Shown: positions 58,236 to 64,000 of the stretch, piece after piece
Layout of the letters: every line of letters starts with the position of its first letter
How positions within the stretch are numbered: position 1 is the first letter of the stretch
The notes under the pieces: generated by a model
What the model was told of the DNA's origin: nothing
Seen by the model: the letters and a program-made list of their open reading frames with translations, nothing else
Databases searched by the model: none
Program-made: the position numbers and the translations under genes
From: Thalassospira sp. HJ
Lineage (GTDB): Bacteria > Pseudomonadota > Alphaproteobacteria > Rhodospirillales > Thalassospiraceae
Reading direction: 5' to 3'
Assembly (NCBI RefSeq): GCF_000948415.1
Contig: NZ_JYII01000007.1
Coordinates: forward strand, 62,001-126,000
DNA: 64,000 nt

Positions 58236-59516
58236 TCAGGTCCGGATATCAATAAAGGCCTGACGACGCAGTTCACGAAGTTTGCGACGCGCCAGAATAT
58301 CAAGGCGTTCCATGCGCAGCCGGTTTTCAATGTCCTGACGGGTTGGCAGATTGCTTTCTTCGGTGATGTTGCAGATCATGACCATCAGTGCACCGCCATC
58401 GACGCGAATGACGTTTGACGGTTTGCCTTGATCAAGGTTGCTGACAGCCTGGCGGATCGGACCGGACAATTCGCCGGGCGAAATGCCTTCCATCTTGCCG
58501 CTCAGGTCTGAGCCAAGGTCGACAGCAACATTTGCCATGGCTTCACAGCTATCGGCTGTTTCGCGCGTGTTCTGCAGGACCGCCATTCTGTTATCAATCT
58601 GATCCTGGGGCATGTCGCCACTGATCGGAACGAACAGCTGATAAAGATCAAGCCTCGTATCGGTGACGGCATTGGCGTCACCGACGCGGCGATCAAGAAG
58701 CTTCAGGATGTGATATCCGCGAATGGTCTGGATCGGAGCGCTGACCTCGCCGGGCTGAAGCTGGTTGACGGCCTGTTGCAATTCGCCGGCCATTTCACCG
58801 GCATAAAGCCAGCCAAGGTCGCCACCATTGGCCGCACTTGCACTGGCCGAAAACTGCCGTGCTAGACCGCCGAAATCGGCCCCCTGATCAACAGCGCCAA
58901 GAATTTCCTGAGCAGATTGATAAACGCGCGTGCTGTCCTGCGGATTGTCGACCGGCAGGAAGATTTCCTGAACACGGTTACGCGGTTTTCCCTGGTTGCT
59001 GATGATGCGTTCAAGATTGTCGTCGATCTCGGCTTCGGAAATCTCGACTTCATTGCGCATGGTGCCCAGAAGCTTCTGCCAGGCAACCTGCGGACGGATC
59101 TGGTTTTCAATCGTTCCCGGTGTAATCTGGCGCTGGGTCAGATAAGGATCCAATGCACCGTCTGGCAGACCCGCATTTTGCTCAATCATCGACTTTCCGC
59201 GCGCGATATCCTCGTCGGTGACTTCAATGTCGCGCCTCTCCGCTTCCTGCATCTGTAGCTTTTCATTGATCAGCTGCTGCAAAATCTGCGGCGCCATTTC
59301 GTTGCTGCGTTGAGGCGTCATCTCGATATTTGAGGACACGGCAACAAGCTTGATGCGCTCAACAAGATCAATGATCGAAATCGGATCATCATTAACGACC
59401 GCCGCAACACCAACAGGCGACTGGGCGCGCAGCGGTGTAGCCATCATCGAAAGTGTGACAGCCACCATCACAGCGCAGATTTTCAAGGACGTCGAAATCG
59501 AAAATTTGGAAATCAT
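58236..59516 (-). CDS. surA: Periplasmic chaperone / peptidyl-prolyl isomerase SurA
   Basis: A 426-residue periplasmic protein carrying outer-membrane proteins to the Bam complex. It has a signal peptide (about 1-31), a SurA_N helical domain (IIDLVERIKLVAVSSNIEM, ILQQLINEKLQMQEAERRDI), one clear parvulin domain (QFSASASAANGGDLGWLYAGEM, RGYHILKLLDRR) and a degenerate second one. The parvulin core is typical. It sits just after lptD. Confidence 0.92.
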   Translation of the reverse strand: MISKFSISTSLKICAVMVAVTLSMMATPLRAQSPVGVAAVVNDDPISIIDLVERIKLVAVSSNIEMTPQRSNEMAPQILQQLINEKLQMQEAERRDIEVTDEDIARGKSMIEQNAGLPDGALDPYLTQRQITPGTIENQIRPQVAWQKLLGTMRNEVEISEAEIDDNLERIISNQGKPRNRVQEIFLPVDNPQDSTRVYQSAQEILGAVDQGADFGGLARQFSASASAANGGDLGWLYAGEMAGELQQAVNQLQPGEVSAPIQTIRGYHILKLLDRRVGDANAVTDTRLDLYQLFVPISGDMPQDQIDNRMAVLQNTRETADSCEAMANVAVDLGSDLSGKMEGISPGELSGPIRQAVSNLDQGKPSNVIRVDGGALMVMICNITEESNLPTRQDIENRLRMERLDILARRKLRELRRQAFIDIRT

Positions 59517-59522
59517 TTTTAC

Positions 59523-61715
59523 TTACAATCCGGCTGCAGATGCAAATTCGCCCAAGGTCTTGAAGACCAGACGGAAAAGGAACTCGTCAGACTCACCTAG
59601 GTCCTGATCCTGATAGAAGGTCCGGCGAACACGACCATCAAAGATGAAGCACTCATCTTCATAAACGAAACCGATACCGTATTCCAAGGGGTCAGACTGA
59701 TCGACGTCATAGCGGCCATAGGCGTGCCCCGACCAGTATTGGCTGAATTTTCTGTCCGCTCGGAAATAGATTTCCTCACGTTCATCGAACTCTTCGCTTC
59801 CCGCATCGTCTGTGAAGTGAACGTAAGAGGTATTGATTCTTATTGTATCCAAAGTGCCAGCAGATAAATTAACCTGATTGCGGCGGGCAGAAAAATCATC
59901 GCTGTCTAGTCGATAACGGTATGTCAGATCTAAATAGCTGCTAGGTGATACGGTAACGCGTCCAACATAGTCAGAAAGATGCTTATCAAGGCCTGATCCT
60001 GATGCAAAGGTGTCGTTCTCGTTCTCGTTCTCTCGATAGCTTTGACCGAACATTGCGCTCGTGTATCCACCATCTGGACCGTAAACTCCCCATTCGAGTC
60101 CGTAACTTGCCCTAAAGCCGTCCTCTGCTTGGTCCAAGCCCCCAAAGCGATCATGAGCGAACAGATTGATGTCATCGAACTCAAACGACTGGGAATCCTC
60201 GTTTGATATCTCTGCCGGGTTGCCGCCGTTCGGAGACCATGCCGCCATCGCAATCGGCGTGATAACCTGATGGTAGGCGCCCTGATTGCTGACGAAGGGC
60301 ATCTGCCAGTCGATAGCCGCAAGGGGAAGAATGCGTCCAGCGTAACCGCTGTAGTCGTCTCTGCCTTCGCGACTCACATCAGAGACAATATAGTTGTCGC
60401 TACGAATTGACAGGCTGAGTTTGGTGACGTCGCCCATGGAACCTAAATGGGGAAGTTCCCATCCCGCCTTTGCTGAAACACGATGTGAGTCCGTACCATC
60501 TTCACGTGTGAGTGACAATGCATCCAAGTCAAGCGTTGTTATGCTGCCATACTGGGCGGGGGCAGACTGTCCATGAAACTGTAAATGAGGCAGCACCATA
60601 GGTGTCGTATCACGGTCATCGTCACTTTTTAGACCCTGAAAGTAATACGCGTCTGCGCGTGTGTAGCTCGCGCCCCTAAACCCTTCGGTAAAAAGGTTAG
60701 AGGTCAGGACCGATGGTGACCCAAAGCCATAACGCGACAAATAAGTTTTTTCAGTGGCTTGTTCGGCGTCAAAGCCCCAACGCCATGTCGGGTCAATGTC
60801 AAAGCGTCCTTCAGCATCAATATGACCTTGCCAGCTTTCATTGCTGTCGTTGGTTGCGCTACTTACCACCTCCATCTCCCCGGCGTTAAAGCGTTGCCGA
60901 TATTCTGTCGCGAGTAAAGGGCCTTCGTCCGTTGTGTAAGTCGGCGTGAAGGTCATATCCTTACTTTTGTCAATCGCCCAGTAATAGGGTTGACTGAAGT
61001 AGGTGCCAACGTGGCTTGTGCTGCCAAATGACGGGGCAAGCAAACCGGACTGACGTTTTACTGTCGGGTCTGGATGCTGGAAATATGGAGAGTAAAGGAC
61101 CGGAATGCCGGCAACTTCCAAACGGGCATCTTCGTATTCTACCGTTTTTGCGTCTGCATCGTGTAAGACGCGGGCCGCACGTATGCGCCAAAGAGGTGTC
61201 GCGCCACTTCCATCGTCTTCACAGACCTTGCAAGGGGAGTAAACGGCTTTGGCAATTTCGGTAAAATTCCCGCCGCTGCGTCGTGCTCCGGCGCCGGCAA
61301 TACGGGTGTTCTCGTCGAGCAGTACGTAAATATCCCGGACGATCCCGTCCTTGAAATCACCGCTAAGTTCGACATAACTCGCGAAGGTAACTTCACCGCT
61401 GGGCTCAGTGATGCTGACATTGCCCGAGGCTGTCAAAACATCCTGAGAACGATCATAGCTCACCGTATCGGCAAGCAGAATTCGGCCTTCACGTGAAATC
61501 TCGACATTGCCGCGAGCCGTAACGGTCTGAAGGTCCTGATTGTAGTCAACCTCATCTGCGCTAAACAGGATGGCCGGTTCTTGCTGCGGAGTTTCCGAGG
61601 CGCTTGTTTGTGCGGCTGCCGGATGCAGATTTACAAAGCTGCCGACAACTAAAATCCCACAGCCCAGAATGGTGCCTGTTGTCAGTCTTTTTATCATTCC
61701 CCCCGCCATGACCAT
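59523..61715 (-). CDS. lptD: LPS assembly outer-membrane protein LptD
   Basis: A 730-residue outer-membrane barrel that inserts LPS together with LptE. It has a signal peptide (about 10-36, ending PAAAQT), an OstA/LptA-like domain (about 45-170, FSADEVDYNQDLQTVTARGNVEI) and a C-terminal 26-strand barrel. Two Cys in YSPCKVCEDDG and one in DECFIFDG may form the structural disulfides. The start is uncertain: ATGs at 61715, 61709 and 61697 are in frame; 61715 is taken since it lies three bases past the lptG stop. Confidence 0.93.
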   Translation of the reverse strand: MVMAGGMIKRLTTGTILGCGILVVGSFVNLHPAAAQTSASETPQQEPAILFSADEVDYNQDLQTVTARGNVEISREGRILLADTVSYDRSQDVLTASGNVSITEPSGEVTFASYVELSGDFKDGIVRDIYVLLDENTRIAGAGARRSGGNFTEIAKAVYSPCKVCEDDGSGATPLWRIRAARVLHDADAKTVEYEDARLEVAGIPVLYSPYFQHPDPTVKRQSGLLAPSFGSTSHVGTYFSQPYYWAIDKSKDMTFTPTYTTDEGPLLATEYRQRFNAGEMEVVSSATNDSNESWQGHIDAEGRFDIDPTWRWGFDAEQATEKTYLSRYGFGSPSVLTSNLFTEGFRGASYTRADAYYFQGLKSDDDRDTTPMVLPHLQFHGQSAPAQYGSITTLDLDALSLTREDGTDSHRVSAKAGWELPHLGSMGDVTKLSLSIRSDNYIVSDVSREGRDDYSGYAGRILPLAAIDWQMPFVSNQGAYHQVITPIAMAAWSPNGGNPAEISNEDSQSFEFDDINLFAHDRFGGLDQAEDGFRASYGLEWGVYGPDGGYTSAMFGQSYRENENENDTFASGSGLDKHLSDYVGRVTVSPSSYLDLTYRYRLDSDDFSARRNQVNLSAGTLDTIRINTSYVHFTDDAGSEEFDEREEIYFRADRKFSQYWSGHAYGRYDVDQSDPLEYGIGFVYEDECFIFDGRVRRTFYQDQDLGESDEFLFRLVFKTLGEFASAAGL

Positions 61716-61718
61716 AGG

Positions 61719-62822
61719 CTAGCCATCCTCAAGATGTAACAATGTAGTAACCCCGAGCAACAAGGATATTCCCGCTGGCGCCCAGGCCGACAAAATCGGT
61801 GGAATGCCGCCGGAAACGCCCAGTGCCGAAATGACGTCCGTGCAAAAATACAAAATGAACCCGGTTGCAACACCCCCACCGATAACAAGGGAGGCGCGAC
61901 GACGTCGAGAAAATTTAAGGCAAAATGCTGCCGCGATCAAAACCATGGCACATAAAAGTAAAGGCCTCGACAACAGACTGTGAAAATGGATCTGGTGACG
62001 AGTTGCATTAAATCCCGCACGCTCAAGCAGCGTGATAAAGGGCTTCAGATCCCAGAATGACATGGTTTCTGGCGACGCAAAGCTGTCCTGGATTTTCCGC
62101 GCCGTCAGGTTTGTCGGCAGCATCATTTCTTCGGCGAAAGTGCTGGCTTGGCCGGGAACAAAAGTCCACGAATCATAGAAATGCCAAGTGCCTGGTTCCA
62201 GAACAGCGCGCCCGGCATCAATGCGGGTCGTGAAATCATCCGCATCTTCAAAGCGGAAGATCGTCACGTTCCGAAGATCAAGCTGATCACCCTGCTGACT
62301 GCTGACCGAACGCGCAAAAATAACGGCTTGTCCGTCCTGCGTCCCCTGACGCAACCAAAGCCCGCTTGACGAAAGGTTCATCACACTGGCGTTGTTCTGC
62401 AGATAGCGCGCTTCGAGTGTTTCGTATTTCTGCAGCAGGATCGAGGAAAGCGGATTGAGTGCGCCGACCTGGATACTGCCAAGAATGATGGCGCATAGGA
62501 TTGGCGGCAGCATGAACTGCCATGCAGAAACACCGGCCGCACGTGTCACGACCAACTCCTGATTGCCAGTCAACTTCCAGAACGAGAACATCGACCCAAA
62601 TAGAACGGCAAAGGGCAGGACCTTCTCGGTCATGAACGGAATTCGGCTGGTCGCCATCTGCAGAACAATCCCAACAGTCGCGTCTGGCTTGTTCCCAGCA
62701 CGTCGCAGAAGTTCGATGGTATCGCCAATCAGAATCAGGCCGATGAGAAGTGCTAGGATCGCCAGAATGGAGATCAGGACATGCTTGCCAAAGTACCATG
62801 TCAGAAGCGGCGAAATTCTCAT
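61719..62822 (-). CDS. lptG: LPS export permease LptG
   Basis: A 367-residue inner-membrane protein of the YjgP/YjgQ family. Six transmembrane helices flank a periplasmic beta-jellyroll domain: LTWYFGKHVLISILAILALLIG at the N-terminus and three helices in the last 110 residues. With LptF and LptB it extracts LPS from the inner membrane. The start at 62822 overlaps the lptF stop (ATGA); an in-frame upstream start lies inside lptF and is rejected. Confidence 0.93.
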   Translation of the reverse strand: MRISPLLTWYFGKHVLISILAILALLIGLILIGDTIELLRRAGNKPDATVGIVLQMATSRIPFMTEKVLPFAVLFGSMFSFWKLTGNQELVVTRAAGVSAWQFMLPPILCAIILGSIQVGALNPLSSILLQKYETLEARYLQNNASVMNLSSSGLWLRQGTQDGQAVIFARSVSSQQGDQLDLRNVTIFRFEDADDFTTRIDAGRAVLEPGTWHFYDSWTFVPGQASTFAEEMMLPTNLTARKIQDSFASPETMSFWDLKPFITLLERAGFNATRHQIHFHSLLSRPLLLCAMVLIAAAFCLKFSRRRRASLVIGGGVATGFILYFCTDVISALGVSGGIPPILSAWAPAGISLLLGVTTLLHLEDG

Positions 62823-63937
62823 GCTTCTGCCTCTTGGGTAGTTGCACGCCGCGCTTTGATCACCGGACCGCGGAACGTCCAATAAAGTCCCAAGCCAATC
62901 GGGATTAGCGCATTCATGTACATCAGCGGGACAAGTGCCGGATTCTTGGCCGCAAGGTTTTTCATCGCGATCCCAGTTGCCTGACAAATAACCATAAAAC
63001 CAATTGCCGCCAAGAGCCTTCCAGTCTGTCCGCGTCGCGAGAAGCTGCTTGAAACAAGAACAGCCAATGCAATGCTGGCAAATGCGATGGCGTTAAGGGG
63101 GGAGATCAAACGATCATGACCTTCGGCGCGGAAGGAGCCCAGATCATGCTGCGCAATATCCGGCGGCGTTCCAGTCAGAAGGTTATACACACTGCGCTCG
63201 CGCGCTTCCTGATAGCGCAAGCCTTCCTCTGTCGTGCTATGGGCGATATCAACCGCATAACGATCAAAATAAAGGATCGACATGGTGCCGTCGTCGGCAT
63301 TGACTTCCTGGCGGTTGCCATCCAGCAAGACAATCCGCGGGCCTTCGTCAGTGCGAACCAACGCGCCATGTTTGGCCATCATCGTGGTTTGCGCATCCGG
63401 ATCGCGGGCATCATGGACCAGAATGCCGAGCAGCTCGTTATCCCGGCCGACTTCGCGCACGTATACCGTCAAGCCGTCAATATCCGTGAAGCTGCCTTCT
63501 TGCAAAAGAACCGACGAGAAGTCGTTGCGGATCGAGAACTGCAGTTCCTTGAACTGTGTGTAGCTGTAGGGAAGGTAGAACAGTGTGAGGAAATAGCACA
63601 CTGCTGTTGAAAGCAGTGCGACAATCAGTGCTGGTTTGGCCAGCGCCCATTGGCTCAACCCCGCCGCGCGCATGATGATCAGTTCGCGGTCCTGGATAAG
63701 CTTATTGTAGGAAAATACAATCACGAAGAACAGCGCGATCGGAATAATGATCGTCAAAAAGCTGGGCAGCAGTAGCGATGTCAGCTGTAAAAAGACAGAG
63801 ATCGACAAGCCCCGATTCACAATCATTTCAACAAAGCGCAGGCTTTGCGACAGCCAGATCACACACAGAAGTCCCAGTGTGACAAAGACCATCATGATCA
63901 GCTGCTGTTTGAGCATATATCGGGTTAAGCGATTCAT
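62819..63937 (-). CDS. lptF: LPS export permease LptF
   Basis: A 372-residue partner of LptG with the same plan: helices near residues 13-33 and 55-115, a periplasmic jellyroll (about 125-255), and three C-terminal helices (SPLNAIAFASIALAVLVSSSF, LLAAIGFMVICQATGIAM). It is the first gene of the envelope operon; its start at 63937 is supported by the family N-terminus MNRLTRYMLKQ. The remaining 63 bases of the window should carry part of the promoter. Confidence 0.94.
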   Translation of the reverse strand: MNRLTRYMLKQQLIMMVFVTLGLLCVIWLSQSLRFVEMIVNRGLSISVFLQLTSLLLPSFLTIIIPIALFFVIVFSYNKLIQDRELIIMRAAGLSQWALAKPALIVALLSTAVCYFLTLFYLPYSYTQFKELQFSIRNDFSSVLLQEGSFTDIDGLTVYVREVGRDNELLGILVHDARDPDAQTTMMAKHGALVRTDEGPRIVLLDGNRQEVNADDGTMSILYFDRYAVDIAHSTTEEGLRYQEARERSVYNLLTGTPPDIAQHDLGSFRAEGHDRLISPLNAIAFASIALAVLVSSSFSRRGQTGRLLAAIGFMVICQATGIAMKNLAAKNPALVPLMYMNALIPIGLGLYWTFRGPVIKARRATTQEAEA

Positions 63938-64000
63938 TGGGCGGATTATAGAGAAGCAATCGAAAACCGAAACAGGAAATTGTCGTCAAACCCGTTCAAA

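Overview
The window looks like chromosome of a marine-type alphaproteobacterium of the Rhodospirillales, most like Thalassospira. This is an inference from gene content, gene order and moderate GC; no search was run. Supporting signs are the ChvE/GguAB sugar transporter with a divergent GbpR-type LysR regulator, DUF2794, an L9 protein with an acidic tail, the yfgM-like/bamB/der block, and an lptF-lptG-lptD-surA-pdxA-rsmA operon.

Layout. 1-6640: a sugar uptake and catabolism module (gbpR-like regulator, chvE, gguA, gguB, an arabinonate-type dehydratase). 6719-11160: a HAD phosphatase, a small MITE-like element, then glmU and glmS, which make UDP-GlcNAc precursors. 11161-12695: an AT-rich two-gene insert directly after glmS (an orphan ParA-type ATPase plus a small basic protein). 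12696-16108: dTDP-rhamnose synthesis (rfbB, rfbD, rfbA, and convergent rfbC). 16203-17912: two paralogous secreted solute-binding-like proteins. 18196-20384: groES-groEL under a CIRCE operator. 20419-28857: an orphan TRAP-type binding protein coupled to a diguanylate cyclase, an old yellow enzyme, a small heat-shock protein, a cysteine synthase-like PLP enzyme, a lone fliN, a Sel1 protein, DUF2794 and a lipoprotein. 29355-33051: the yfgM-like gene, bamB and der.

33110-36660 is a second accessory patch. It holds an AT-rich secreted Cys-rich protein with an aerolysin-like segment, and a frameshifted diguanylate cyclase. 36700-48587 is mostly minus-strand housekeeping: cytochrome c, an SDR, purF, cvpA, radA, mlaF, mlaE, alr, dnaB, rplI, a DUF2232 protein, rpsR and rpsF. 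49224-53704 is the fatty-acid cluster fabD-fabG-acpP-fabF-mltG. 53771-56293 holds an SDR, yicC and gmk. 56317-63937 is one minus-strand envelope operon read lptF, lptG, lptD, surA, pdxA, rsmA, with overlapping or nearly abutting genes.

Common themes are envelope biogenesis (glmU/glmS, rhamnose, Bam, Lpt, Mla, SurA, MltG, Alr, Fab) and protein quality control (GroESL, Hsp20, SurA). The most unusual parts are the aerolysin-like gene at 33350, the ParA/small-protein pair in the post-glmS site, the 261-bp inverted-repeat element at 7477, and the TRAP binding protein translationally coupled to a cyclase at 22293.
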